From Saccharothrix syringae (GTDB taxonomy: Bacteria; Actinomycetota; Actinomycetes; Mycobacteriales; Pseudonocardiaceae): 64,000 nucleotides of DNA. The translations under genes and the position numbers were made by a program. Of this stretch, positions 1 to 8,245 are shown one piece after another. A model generated the notes under the pieces. The model was not told where the DNA came from, searched no databases, and was given only the letters and a program-made list of their open reading frames with translations. Location of the stretch: contig NZ_CP034550.1 of NCBI RefSeq assembly GCF_009498035.1, positions 5,890,001 through 5,954,000 of the forward strand, read 5' to 3'. The first letter of the stretch is position 1, and every line of letters starts with the position of its first letter.

Positions 1-311
1 CCCGCCGCGTCCCCGGCTCGGAGGTACCGATGCCCCGGCCCGCCGATCACCCGCGCTCGGAGCCGCCCTGCTGCCGGCCGCCGCCGTCCTGGGCACCCGG
101 CCACCACCTGGACCGGGACCCGCTCTCCACCGGGAACTCGACCTCGGTACCCGGCCCCGGCGCCTGCTCCAGACCGGCGACGGCACTCCGATCTCGCGCG
201 ACACCTCGGCAACCAGGATCGTCGCGCCCGGCGTCGACGGGACCTCCCTCCGGTTCCACCACTCCTTCCACGGCCAACCGCGGACGACGGGCGCGTTCCC
301 CCGCCAACCGG
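1..311. other. no confident gene; possible degraded coding remnant
   Basis: I see no gene with a believable start and codon usage here. One rightward frame at about 190-290 has strongly G/C-biased third positions and reads like a protein fragment (for example RIVAPGVDGTSLRFHHSF), but it runs on without a stop into the antisense of the hydrolase gene to its right and its left part loses codon bias. It may be the tail of a decayed gene; this is a weak inference. Confidence 0.25.
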
Positions 312-355
312 GCCGCGACCCGGTGCCGGGCGTCGAGCCCGCACCGGGTCGCGGC
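312..355. terminator. long GC hairpin after the hydrolase gene
   Basis: Bases 312-325 and 342-355 are perfect reverse complements (14 bp), and the interior (327-331 with 337-341) pairs as well, leaving a 5-base loop and one bulge. It lies 20 bp past the stop of the leftward hydrolase gene, so it fits a factor-independent terminator of the actinomycete type without a T-run. Confidence 0.7.
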
Positions 356-375
356 ACCTCAAGCGCCCCTCCGCC

Positions 376-1227
376 TCAGCCGGCCAGCGCCATGACCTGC
401 GCGGCCACCTCCGCCGGTGCCTCCAGCGGCAGCATGTGGCCCGCGTTCTCCACCACCACCGACTCGCCGCCCACGATCGACGCCAGCTCCTTGGCGTTGG
501 ACTCGGGCACCAGCCGGTCCTCGTCGCCCACGATCGCGATCACCGGCCGCTCCCCCGCCACGGTCAGCGCCGCCTCCCGGTCGTAGCGGTCGACCGCCGG
601 GCGGAACAGCGCGACGGTCTCCGGCCAGTGCGCCCACACCATGTCCGCGGTCAGGTCCACGTCCTCCTGGCGCGGCTCGTCGCCGAACAGCCACCAGCGC
701 AACCCGGCGGTCTTGGCCGGCTCGATCTTCTCCCGGATGGTGCGCACCAGCGGCCCGAACGCCCGCTCCAGCTCGCGCACCAGCTTGCCCACCGACTTGG
801 GCCAGGCCAGCGACGTCTCGGCCAGGCCGGTCGAGGCCGTGGACACGAACACCACGCCCGCCACCACCTGCCGGTAGAGCCGGGGCCGGCGCTCGGCCAT
901 CGCCATCGCCGCCATGCCGCCCATGGAGTGACCGGCGATCACCACCCGGCCGCGCTCGACCAGCCGCTCGACCAGCTCGCCGAGGTCGTCGCCCAGCTGC
1001 TCGATGGTCGCGGTCTCCTTGTCCGCGGGCGACGAGGCGCCGTGCCCGCGGTGGTCGTAGGAGATGACCTGCACCGACGCCGGCAGCGCGGCCACGACCC
1101 GGTGCCAGCTGCGGTGGTCCAGCGCGTAGCCGTGCGCGAGGACGACGGTCAGCTCCGCCTCGGGCGGACCGCTGCGCACCACGTGGAGCTCCGCCCCGTC
1201 CCCCAGCAGCAACCGCTCGGTCGCCAT
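376..1227 (-). CDS. alpha/beta hydrolase
   Basis: A 283-residue alpha/beta-hydrolase-fold enzyme of the broad esterase/epoxide hydrolase/haloperoxidase-like class; the substrate cannot be told. Visible are the oxyanion-side motif AHGYALDHRSW (about residue 31), the nucleophile elbow GHSMGG with Ser101, an acid site in VGDEDRLVP and the histidine in NAGHMLPLE near the C-terminus, so the catalytic triad is complete. The start is the ATG at 1227 because GGAAGGGG sits just upstream; an in-frame ATG 24 bp further upstream lacks such a site. No signal peptide, so it is probably cytoplasmic. It is monocistronic and ends in a strong hairpin. Confidence 0.9.
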   Translation of the reverse strand: MATERLLLGDGAELHVVRSGPPEAELTVVLAHGYALDHRSWHRVVAALPASVQVISYDHRGHGASSPADKETATIEQLGDDLGELVERLVERGRVVIAGHSMGGMAAMAMAERRPRLYRQVVAGVVFVSTASTGLAETSLAWPKSVGKLVRELERAFGPLVRTIREKIEPAKTAGLRWWLFGDEPRQEDVDLTADMVWAHWPETVALFRPAVDRYDREAALTVAGERPVIAIVGDEDRLVPESNAKELASIVGGESVVVENAGHMLPLEAPAEVAAQVMALAG

Positions 1228-1337
1228 GCCGCTACCCCTTCCGTCGGTCATCTTGCTTAACCAACGAGTAGGTAAGCGGTTCGTCACGCCTCGGGCGGCT
1301 GACGGGTGCGACGGGCGCGGGGCGGCCCGCGGACACG

Positions 1338-1621
1338 GCGGGGGTCGTCGCCGAGCGGTCCGCGGTCGACATCGGCGCCGTCGACCGGTTGGGCTTCGCC
1401 CTACGCTGCGGCACGCCAACCAGACCGTCGTCACGCGGCTGGAACCGTCCTGCTCCAGCACGCCGGAGGAGCCGATGACCGACGGGTGGTGGGTCATCGG
1501 GGTGCGGTGCACGGCCTACGACGGCACGATCGGGATCACCTGCCCGTACGGCCTGTACCGGGTGCCGATCCCGCCCGCGTCGGCCTTCCCGGAGGAACCG
1601 GCGCTGTCCCGGCACCACGCC
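1338..1621 (+). pseudogene. frameshifted gene remnant of unknown family
   Basis: Two adjoining rightward stretches have coding-type third-position bias but lie in different frames. The first (about 1340-1405) reads VVAERSAVDIGAVDRLGFAL and the second (about 1405-1620) contains DGWWVIGVRCTAYDGTIG and a Pro-rich tail. Joined by a frameshift near 1405-1412 they would make one protein segment, but there is no start codon and no in-frame stop before the GH3 gene on the other strand, so both ends seem to be missing. I do not recognise the family. A sequencing error cannot explain the missing ends. Confidence 0.4.
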
Positions 1622-1649
1622 ACGGTGCGCGGGGACGCCCGCGCACCGT
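1622..1649. terminator. hairpin overlapping the GH3 stop codon
   Basis: A perfect 12-bp stem (1622-1633 with 1638-1649) with a 4-base loop. It reaches the stop codon of the leftward hexosaminidase gene and is the likely end of its transcript. Confidence 0.6.
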
Positions 1650-2848
1650 CAGCAGGCGTCCTTCGCGGCCAGCACTCGACGCGCGGCCTCGTCGACGCGC
1701 GTCGCGGGCAGGGTGCCGGACGCCACCGAGGTCTCCAGGTGGTCCAGCACCTCGCCGGTGCGTCCGCCGGAGGACCACAGGGCGATGTCGGCGCCGGCGG
1801 CCAGCGCCTGCCGCACCGCCTCGGGCAGGTCCACCAGGTCGGTCACCGCGCGCATCGCGCCCAGGTCGTCGGTCATGGCCGGGCCGGTGAAGCCGAACTC
1901 GCCGCGCAGCAGCGCATACGCCTCGGCGCTCAGGGTGGCCGGGCGGCCGCCGGTCAGGCCCGGCACGGCGATGTGCCCCAGCATCACCACGACCCGCCCG
2001 TAGCGGCCGATGTCGCGGTAGGGCAGGAGGTCGCCCTGGCGCAGCGCGTCCAGCGCGGGCGAGGTCACCGCGCCCTGGTGCGAGTCGCCGCTGGTGTTGC
2101 CGTGGCCGGGGAAGTGCTTGAGCACCGGGGTGATGCCCTCCTCGTGCAGCCCCTCCGCGAACGCCTGGGCGTACGTGGCGGTCACCGCCGGGTCGGGGCT
2201 GAACGACCGGTCGCCGATCACCGTCCGGTCGGGCTGGCCGCTGGTGTCGACCACGGGGGCGAGGTCCATGCTCACGCCCCGCACGCGCAGCGCCCGCGCC
2301 CGGTCGCGGGCCAGGGCGCGCACCTGCTCCGGTGACATGTCCGCGGCCATCCGGCGCGCGCTGGGCAGCGGGCCGTCCAGCTCCTCCACCCGCTGCACCC
2401 GGCCGCCCTCGTCGTCCACGGCGACGGTCAGCGGCAGCGCGGCCGCGGCGCGCACCGCGTCCAGGCCGCCGGTGAGCAGGGCGGTGTCGTCGCCGCCGAT
2501 GAAGATGCCGCCGACCTGCTCCCGCCCGACCACGCCCAGCGCGTCGCCGGTGCCGCGCGGGTCGACGCCGACCATGAGCAGCTGGGCCAGCCGGGCGCGC
2601 AGGGGCAGGGCCGCGGTCCTGACCGCGCACGGGTCGGGTGCCGGGGCGGGTGCGGCGGTGGGCTCGGAGGACGGCGAGGGGGACGCGGTCGTCGGCGCGG
2701 CCACGGGGCGCCCGGTCACCAGGGCGCCGGGGTCGTGCAGCAGGGCCGCGAGCAGCGCGCCGACGGCCGTGAACACCAGCCACGCCCTCGTACCGGCGTT
2801 CGGGCCGCCGTGGTGCCTGTTCGGCCGCTCGGTCCGCACGGCACCCAA
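1649..2848 (-). CDS. glycoside hydrolase family 3, beta-N-acetylhexosaminidase (NagZ-like)
   Basis: A 399-residue GH3 enzyme expected to remove terminal beta-N-acetylglucosamine from peptidoglycan or chitin fragments. The family signature KHFPGHG is at residues 244-250, followed by the GDSH segment (Asp255/His257) that is the Asp-His acid-base pair of NagZ-type GH3 enzymes, and the nucleophile lies in MTDDLGAM near Asp327. Residues 22-38 are one hydrophobic segment followed by a Pro/Ser/Thr/Ala-rich spacer to about residue 70, so the enzyme is probably anchored to or exported across the membrane; there is no lipobox. The start is uncertain: TTG at 2848 gives the longest form, and a GTG at 2839 is equally possible. 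Confidence 0.9.
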   Translation of the reverse strand: MGAVRTERPNRHHGGPNAGTRAWLVFTAVGALLAALLHDPGALVTGRPVAAPTTASPSPSSEPTAAPAPAPDPCAVRTAALPLRARLAQLLMVGVDPRGTGDALGVVGREQVGGIFIGGDDTALLTGGLDAVRAAAALPLTVAVDDEGGRVQRVEELDGPLPSARRMAADMSPEQVRALARDRARALRVRGVSMDLAPVVDTSGQPDRTVIGDRSFSPDPAVTATYAQAFAEGLHEEGITPVLKHFPGHGNTSGDSHQGAVTSPALDALRQGDLLPYRDIGRYGRVVVMLGHIAVPGLTGGRPATLSAEAYALLRGEFGFTGPAMTDDLGAMRAVTDLVDLPEAVRQALAAGADIALWSSGGRTGEVLDHLETSVASGTLPATRVDEAARRVLAAKDAC

Positions 2849-3245
2849 ACTACGTCATCGGTCCCGGGCGCACCGGGACGCGCGGGCGAGCGACACGTCA
2901 CAGGGGGCGGTCGGGCGAAGCCGCGCCACGAGGTGGTGGGCCGCCCCGGCCGCGGTGGGAGAGGACCCGGCCGGAGCGGCCCACGAGAAGGCGGCCGCAC
3001 CTGAGGCGGGCGACCGCACCCGGTCGGACGGGGCGGAGAACCGCGGCGAGCCCGAATACTCACCAGCTTTAACGCTTAAGTCAACCTGGTGACCGATTCT
3101 CGTCCGAAATCCGACAAGAGCGTTCAACTGTTCATGGTCACTTTCTTAACTGCTTAAGCCGCTCACCACACGCCTTGACCGCCCACCCCTCCCACCCGGT
3201 GGTCGGAGACCGACAGAGGTCAGTTAGTAACGCTAAGCTTCAGGC
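2849..3245. promoter_or_regulatory. divergent promoter region with two GCTTAAG sites
   Basis: About 400 bp between the leftward GH3 gene and the rightward MFS gene with no gene visible. The right half is clearly less GC-rich than its surroundings. The 7-mer GCTTAAG, containing the palindrome CTTAAG, occurs at 3074-3080 and 3152-3158, both in AT-richer flanks, and the stretch GTTAGTAACGCTAAGCTT lies directly before the MFS start, where a -10 box would fit. The sites could be operators for the LacI regulator encoded downstream, but nothing proves it. Confidence 0.4.
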
Positions 3246-5156
3246 GTGAAGCGCCCCGTCGGACTCGTCATCGCCGTGCTCAGCCTGTGCGGGACCGTCG
3301 TGTCGCTGATGCAGACCCTCGTGGTCCCGCTGCTGCCCGAGCTGCCCACCCTGCTGGGCACCACCGCCGACAACGCCTCGTGGCTGGTGACCATCACGCT
3401 GCTGACCAGCGCGGTGGCCACGCCGATCCTGTCCAAGGTCGCCGACATGGTGGGCAAGCGGCTGGTCATGGCCCTCGCCCTCGGCGTGCTGGTGGTCGGC
3501 TCGGTGGTGTGCGCGCTGAGCGGTTCGCTGGGCGGCATGATGGCCGGCCGGGCCCTCCAGGGCTTCGCGCCCGCGCTGATCCCCGTGGGCATCAGCATCA
3601 TGCGCGACGAGCTGCCGAAGGAACGGGTCGGCTCGGCCGTGGCGCTGATGAGCGCCACCCTCGGCATCGGCGCGGCGGCCGGGCTGCCGCTGGGCGGCGC
3701 GATCGCCACCGCGCTGGACTGGCACTCGCTGTTCTGGGTCTCGGCCGGGATGGGCGCGGTGATGCTGGCCGCGGTGCTGCTGGTCGTGCCGGAGTCGTCG
3801 GTGCGCTCCCCGGGGCGCTTCGACCTGGTGGGCGCGGTGCTGCTGTCGGTGGCGCTGACCAGCCTGCTGCTGGCGATCTCGAAGGGCGCGGCGTGGGGGT
3901 GGACCAGCCGGGCCACGCTGCTGTGCCTGGTCGTCGCGGTGCTGGGGTTCGCCGCGACCGCGCCGTGGGAGCTGCGGGTGGGCAACCCGCTGGTCGACCT
4001 GCGCACCTCGGCCCGCCGCCCGGTGCTGCTGACGAACGTGGCGTCGCTGCTCGCCGGGTTCGCCATGTACGCCAACCTGCTGGTCAGCACGCAGGAGCTG
4101 CAACTGCCCGAGGCCACCGGCGTCGGCTTCGGCCTGCCGCCCACCGCGGCCGGTCTCGCGATGCTGCCCGGCGGCCTGGTCATGGTCCTGCTCGCGCCGG
4201 TCTCGGCCGCGGTCACCCGCCGCTACGGGGCCCGGATCACCCTGATGGTCGGGTCGCTGGTGATGGCGGTCGGCTACGCCGCGCGCGCCCTGCTCACCGG
4301 GCAGCTGTGGCAGCTCGTCACCGGGACCACGGTCATCTCCGTCGGCACGGCCATCGCGTTCGCCGCCATGCCGATCCTGGTGATGCGCTTCGTGCCGATC
4401 ACCGAGACCGCCGCCGCCAACGGCCTCAACACGCTGGTGCGCTCGATCGGCACGTCCTCCTCCAGCGCCGTGGTCGCCGCCGTCCTGACCGCGGGCGCCG
4501 TCACCACCGCGGGCGTGGCCGCGCCGACCGCCGCGGCGTTCGCCCGGGTCTCCTGGATCGCGGCCGCGGCGGCGGTGCTGGCCGCCCTGCTGGCCACCGC
4601 CCTGCCCGGCCGCGAGGTGACCGCGGTCCCCTCGCCCGCCCGCGACGAGACCGGGGAGGTGGTGGCGCGCGGCGAGGTCGTCACGCCCGACGGCCACCCG
4701 GTGCGGTTGGCGGTGGTCACCGTGCTGACCCTGCGCGGGCGGCGGGTCGACTGGGCGCGCACCGACCACACCGGCACGTGGTCGGTCGCCCTGCCCGGTC
4801 GGGGCCGCTACCTGGTGGTGTGCTCGGCCGACGGCTGGTCGCCCCGCTCCCGGGTGCTGGACCTGGGCGCCGACCGGCCGCAGCGGATCGTGCTGTGCGA
4901 CCGGCGGGAGCTGGTCGGCGTGGTGCGCCACGGCGGTGCCGCGGTGGCCGACGCCCTGGTCACCCTCACCGGCCCGGCCGGCGAGACCGCCGAGCACGCG
5001 CGCACCGACCGGCAGGGCCGCTACGCGCTGCCGCTGCCGCCCCTGGGCGGCTACGTGCTCACCGTGCTGCCGCCGGGGTCGGACGTCGCCCACGCCACCG
5101 ACGTGGTGGTGACCCCGCAGCGCCGCACCGTGGACCTGGACCTGCCCGTGGCGTGA
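3246..5156 (+). CDS. MFS transporter (DHA2-like) with C-terminal beta-sandwich tail
   Basis: A 636-residue protein. Residues 1 to about 455 are a drug:proton-antiporter-type MFS domain with many hydrophobic helices, the loop motif KVADMVGKRLVM and the antiporter-type segment GRALQGFAPALIP. Residues of about 465-636 are soluble and contain two repeats typical of carboxypeptidase-regulatory-like (Ig/transthyretin-like) folds: GEVVTPDGHPVRLAVVTVL..TDHTGTWSV and GVVRHGGAAVADALVTLTG..TDRQGRYAL. The paralogue at 51598-53028 is similar through the membrane part and lacks this tail. The start is the GTG at 3246, with little Shine-Dalgarno, so the message may be nearly leaderless. A LacI regulator follows 13 bp downstream and is probably co-transcribed. 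The substrate is unknown. Confidence 0.9.
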   Translation: MKRPVGLVIAVLSLCGTVVSLMQTLVVPLLPELPTLLGTTADNASWLVTITLLTSAVATPILSKVADMVGKRLVMALALGVLVVGSVVCALSGSLGGMMAGRALQGFAPALIPVGISIMRDELPKERVGSAVALMSATLGIGAAAGLPLGGAIATALDWHSLFWVSAGMGAVMLAAVLLVVPESSVRSPGRFDLVGAVLLSVALTSLLLAISKGAAWGWTSRATLLCLVVAVLGFAATAPWELRVGNPLVDLRTSARRPVLLTNVASLLAGFAMYANLLVSTQELQLPEATGVGFGLPPTAAGLAMLPGGLVMVLLAPVSAAVTRRYGARITLMVGSLVMAVGYAARALLTGQLWQLVTGTTVISVGTAIAFAAMPILVMRFVPITETAAANGLNTLVRSIGTSSSSAVVAAVLTAGAVTTAGVAAPTAAAFARVSWIAAAAAVLAALLATALPGREVTAVPSPARDETGEVVARGEVVTPDGHPVRLAVVTVLTLRGRRVDWARTDHTGTWSVALPGRGRYLVVCSADGWSPRSRVLDLGADRPQRIVLCDRRELVGVVRHGGAAVADALVTLTGPAGETAEHARTDRQGRYALPLPPLGGYVLTVLPPGSDVAHATDVVVTPQRRTVDLDLPVA

Positions 5157-5169
5157 ACCCGGTCGACCT

Positions 5170-6177
5170 ATGATCCACCGGGTGGTCACCATCGCCGACG
5201 TCGCGCGAGCAGCGGGCGTCTCGCCGAGCACCGTGTCCTACGTGCTGTCGGGCAAGCGCGCGATCTCCGACGCGACCCGGCTCCGGGTGCAGCGCAGCAT
5301 CCGCAGGCTGGGGTACCGGCCGAACGCGGGCGCGCGGGCGCTGGCGGGCAAGCGCACCAACGTGCTGGCCCTGGTGGCGCCCCTGCGCGCCGACCAGAAC
5401 GTGCCGGTGGTGATGCGGTTCGTCGGCGCCACCGCCGCGCGGGCCCGCGACCACGACCACGACGTGCTGCTGCTGACCGCGGACGAGGGCGCGGAGGGGC
5501 TGCACCGGGTCGCGGCCTCCGCGCTGGCCGACGCGCTCATCGTGATGGACGTGGAGGCGGGCGAGCCGCGGGTGCCGGTGCTGCGGTCGCTGGAGCGGCC
5601 CTCGGTGCTCATCGGCGTACCGGACGACGTGCGCGACCTGACGTGCGTGGACCTGGACTTCGTCGCCGCCGGGGCGGACTGCCTGGCCCACCTGGCCGAC
5701 CTGGGCCACCGGCGGGTCGCCCTGATCGGCCCCTCCCCCGCGGTCTACCGGCGCGGCACCAGCTACGCGGGCCGGTTCCGGCGCGGGTTCGAGCAGGCGG
5801 CGGCGCGGCGGGGCGTGCGGGCCGCCGTGCTGGCCTGCCCGCCCACCTACGAGGGGCTGCGGGCGTGCCTGGACGGGCTGCCGGCCGGGGTGACCGGGCT
5901 GGTGGTGCACAACGAGGCCGTGCTGGGGCCGCTGCTGTCGGAGCTGGAGCGGCGCGGCGCGCGGGTGCCCGGGGACGTGTCGGTGCTCGCGGTGTGCCCG
6001 CCGGACCTGGCCGAGGCGCACGCCGTGCCGCTGACGTCGGTGGACATCCCGGCCGACGAGCTGGGCGCGCTGGCCGTCGACCTGGCCGTGCGGCAGCTCG
6101 ACGGGCTGGGCGCGCCGGAGGTGCGGTTGCTGCCGCCGCGGCTGACCGCGCGCGGCAGCACCGGCCCGGCGACCTAG
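5170..6177 (+). CDS. LacI-family transcriptional regulator
   Basis: A 335-residue repressor with the classic N-terminal HTH (TIADVARAAGVSPSTVSYVLSG, about residues 7-28) and hinge region (RRLGYRPNAGARALAGKRT), followed by a periplasmic-binding-like sensor domain. The ligand cannot be inferred. It lies 13 bp after the MFS gene and probably controls that unit and itself. The ATG at 5170 gives MIHRVVTIADV; a GTG at 5182 would start just before the HTH and is possible. The stop overlaps that of the convergent HxlR gene by a few bases. Confidence 0.93.
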   Translation: MIHRVVTIADVARAAGVSPSTVSYVLSGKRAISDATRLRVQRSIRRLGYRPNAGARALAGKRTNVLALVAPLRADQNVPVVMRFVGATAARARDHDHDVLLLTADEGAEGLHRVAASALADALIVMDVEAGEPRVPVLRSLERPSVLIGVPDDVRDLTCVDLDFVAAGADCLAHLADLGHRRVALIGPSPAVYRRGTSYAGRFRRGFEQAAARRGVRAAVLACPPTYEGLRACLDGLPAGVTGLVVHNEAVLGPLLSELERRGARVPGDVSVLAVCPPDLAEAHAVPLTSVDIPADELGALAVDLAVRQLDGLGAPEVRLLPPRLTARGSTGPAT

Positions 6178-6812
6178 TCGGCGGCGGGCCGGGGGAACAG
6201 GGTCAGCAGCCGCGCCGCGGCCTGCTCGTCGCCCGCCACCCGCGCCCGCCCCGCCGCGACGGCGTCCGGCAGGCCCGCGCCGCCGAAGACCAGCTCGCGC
6301 AGCGTGGCGCGGTCGGTGTCGACCACGGCGTCCGGTTCGGCCGGGGCGCCCGCGACGACGTCCACCCGTCCCCCGTCCACGGCCACCCGGAAGGGCTCGT
6401 CGTCCACCCGCAGCTCGAAGGTGCCGCGCAGGTCCCCGGCCCGGTCCGGGGAGAACGTCGTCAGCAGGGCGAACAGCAGGGCGGCGACGCTCAGCTCCGC
6501 GGTCGAGCCGACCGGCGTGGCACTCCCCCACCTGGCCAGTTCCAGCAGCACCGGCCGCAGCCGCGCGCCGCGCCGGGTCAGCTCGTAGACCGGCGCCCCG
6601 GTGGCGCGGCGGCGCACGACGTCGGCGGCCTCCAGCTCCCGGAGCCGGTGGGACAGCACGTTCTGGCTCGCGGCGGGCAGCCCGGCCCGCAGGTCGGTGA
6701 ACCGCTTGGGGCCGAACAGCAGCTCCCGCACCACCAGCAGCGCCCAGCGGTCGCCGACCAGGTTCAGCGCGCGGGCGATCCCGCAGGGGTCGTCGTACAC
6801 CCGACTCGACAT
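6174..6812 (-). CDS. HxlR-family regulator with C-terminal SCP2-like domain
   Basis: A 212-residue protein. Residues 1 to about 100 are a winged-helix HxlR domain (NLVGDRWALLVVRELLFGPKRF and the RLRELEAADVVRR wing), including the near-N-terminal Cys10 typical of this family. Residues of about 110-205 resemble the sterol-carrier-like ligand domain often fused to HxlR in actinomycetes (FELRVDDEPFRVAVDGG). It is divergent from the leader ORF and hydrolase at 6876-7659, and the intergenic space holds a perfect 8+8 inverted repeat, the obvious candidate for its operator. A signal-responsive repressor of itself and the hydrolase is the likely role. Confidence 0.9.
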   Translation of the reverse strand: MSSRVYDDPCGIARALNLVGDRWALLVVRELLFGPKRFTDLRAGLPAASQNVLSHRLRELEAADVVRRRATGAPVYELTRRGARLRPVLLELARWGSATPVGSTAELSVAALLFALLTTFSPDRAGDLRGTFELRVDDEPFRVAVDGGRVDVVAGAPAEPDAVVDTDRATLRELVFGGAGLPDAVAAGRARVAGDEQAAARLLTLFPRPAAD

Positions 6813-6834
6813 CGCACTCCTTTTGCCATACCTT

Positions 6835-6855
6835 CTGGTCCTAGTTTAGGACCAG
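6835..6855. promoter_or_regulatory. HxlR-type operator, perfect inverted repeat
   Basis: CTGGTCCT at 6835-6842 and AGGACCAG at 6848-6855 are perfect 8-bp arms around the AT-rich spacer AGTTT. It sits midway between the divergent HxlR gene (start 6812) and the leader ORF (start 6876), where a repressor would cover both promoters. Confidence 0.75.
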
Positions 6856-6875
6856 ATCGGTTCCAGGGGGAACTC

Positions 6876-6959
6876 ATGACCGCGATGACCTCGTTACGGG
6901 GACACGCCGAGCAGGGCCACGCGAACGTCCGGGGATCCGCCGGTCGGAGGCGAGGCTGA
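6876..6959 (+). CDS. 27-residue small ORF ahead of the hydrolase gene
   Basis: ATG at 6876 follows the good ribosome site CAGGGGGAACTC and the frame reads MTAMTSLRGHAEQGHANVRG and seven more residues before TGA at 6957-6959, one base before the GTG of the hydrolase gene. The hydrolase GTG has only a modest GGAGGCGAG site inside this ORF, so translation is probably coupled. It could be a leader peptide or a decayed gene start. No family is recognised. Confidence 0.45.
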   Translation: MTAMTSLRGHAEQGHANVRGSAGRRRG

Positions 6960-6960
6960 C

Positions 6961-7659
6961 GTGGCGACCTACGTCCTCGTCCCCGGCGCCGGCGGCGACG
7001 CCGGGTTCTGGCGGTTCGTCGAACCGCTGCTGCGCCGACGCGGCCACGACGTCGTCGCCGCGGACCTGCCCGCGGCGGACGACTCGGCCGGCCTGGCCGA
7101 GTACGCCGACGCCGTCGTGACCGCGATCGGCGACCGCCGCGACCTGGTCCTGGTGGCCCACTCGCTGGGCGCGTTCACCGCGCCGCTGGTGTGCGAACGC
7201 GTACCGGTGGACCTGCTGGTCCTGGTCGCCGCCATGGTGCCCGCGCCGGGTGAGGCCCCCGGCGACTGGTGGGCCAACACCGGCCAGGTGCAGGCCGAAC
7301 GGGAGGTCAGGCAGGCGCACGGGCTTGACCCGGACGCCCCGTGGGACCTGGGTTTCACCTTCCTGCACGACGTGCCCGCCGAGGTGGCCGCGCCGCTGGC
7401 GGCCGAGGGGTGGCCGGCCCAGTCGGGCACCCCGTTCGGCCGGCCCTGGCCGCTCGGGGCGTGGCCGGACGTGCCGACCAGGTTCCTGCTCTGCCAGGAC
7501 GACCGCCTGTTCCCGGCGGAGTTCCAGCGGCGCGTGGTCAAGGAGCGCCTGGGCATCACCCCGGACGAGATGCCCGGCGGCCACCTGCCCGCGCTCGCCC
7601 GCCCGGCCGAGCTGGTCGAGTGGCTGGAGCGCTACCGGACCGGGGTGTCGGGTCAGTAG
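6961..7659 (+). CDS. alpha/beta hydrolase (salicylate-esterase/EstC-like)
   Basis: A 232-residue enzyme of the small alpha/beta-hydrolase group that includes plant salicylate methylesterases and bacterial pyrethroid-type esterases. The N-terminus YVLVPGAGGDAGFWRFVEP holds the oxyanion glycine motif, the nucleophile is Ser68 in LVAHSLGAF, the acid lies in LCQDDRLFP and the histidine in MPGGHLPALARP, all of which fits that group. No export signal. The start is the GTG at 6961, just after the small upstream ORF. Its stop overlaps that of the convergent PPOX gene. Confidence 0.9.
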   Translation: MATYVLVPGAGGDAGFWRFVEPLLRRRGHDVVAADLPAADDSAGLAEYADAVVTAIGDRRDLVLVAHSLGAFTAPLVCERVPVDLLVLVAAMVPAPGEAPGDWWANTGQVQAEREVRQAHGLDPDAPWDLGFTFLHDVPAEVAAPLAAEGWPAQSGTPFGRPWPLGAWPDVPTRFLLCQDDRLFPAEFQRRVVKERLGITPDEMPGGHLPALARPAELVEWLERYRTGVSGQ

Positions 7660-8075
7660 GTGTAGCGGCGCACGACCTCCGGGTGGATGACGAGCCGGAC
7701 CTGGTCCTCGGCCAGGATCGCGGCCAGTTCGGCGGCACGGGTCGGGTCGTCGAGGTCCCAGTAGCGGGCGGCCAGGCGGGTGCACAGGTCGTGCGCGCCG
7801 TCGGGCTCGATCGCGACCCGGCCGGCGACCGACACCCAGCGCTCGCGCTCACCGACCGGGGCGGCCACGACGAGCGACGCGCGCGGGTCGCGGCGCAGGC
7901 GTCGCACCTTGACCGTGCCCGGGCCGGTGAACAGCTGCACCGTGCCCTCGTCGGTGGCCTCGAACCACACCGGCCGGGGCTGCGCCGGCACCGGCCCGGC
8001 GGCCACGGACAGGAAACCGTGCAGGGGGCGTCGGAGGAATTCCAGGTCCTCGGCGGTCAGTGCGTCGTCGCTCAT
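7653..8075 (-). CDS. PPOX-class pyridoxamine-5'-phosphate-oxidase-like protein
   Basis: A 140-residue split-barrel flavin/deazaflavin-binding protein of the PPOX class. Typical features are PRPVWFEATDEGTVQLFTG, the phosphate-contacting VKVRRLRRDPRASLVV and WVSVAGRVAIE. Members of this size in actinomycetes often use F420, but the sequence alone does not decide between FMN, F420 and heme. It is convergent with the hydrolase and their stop codons overlap, so no terminator separates them. Confidence 0.88.
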   Translation of the reverse strand: MSDDALTAEDLEFLRRPLHGFLSVAAGPVPAQPRPVWFEATDEGTVQLFTGPGTVKVRRLRRDPRASLVVAAPVGERERWVSVAGRVAIEPDGAHDLCTRLAARYWDLDDPTRAAELAAILAEDQVRLVIHPEVVRRYTY

Positions 8076-8245
8076 CCGCGGCCTCTCCGGTCGTAGGGAA
8101 CGGTGTCAACGTAAACCAACACCTGCTCCGCAGCGGCTCCCGATCCGGGCTCGACCGGCCGGGGAAGCCGCCGGGCGTTGCGCAGCAGTCGCGAACCGCC
8201 TTGTACGGCGGGAAGACGCACCCGAGGCTTGCCGCCCACCTCCGA

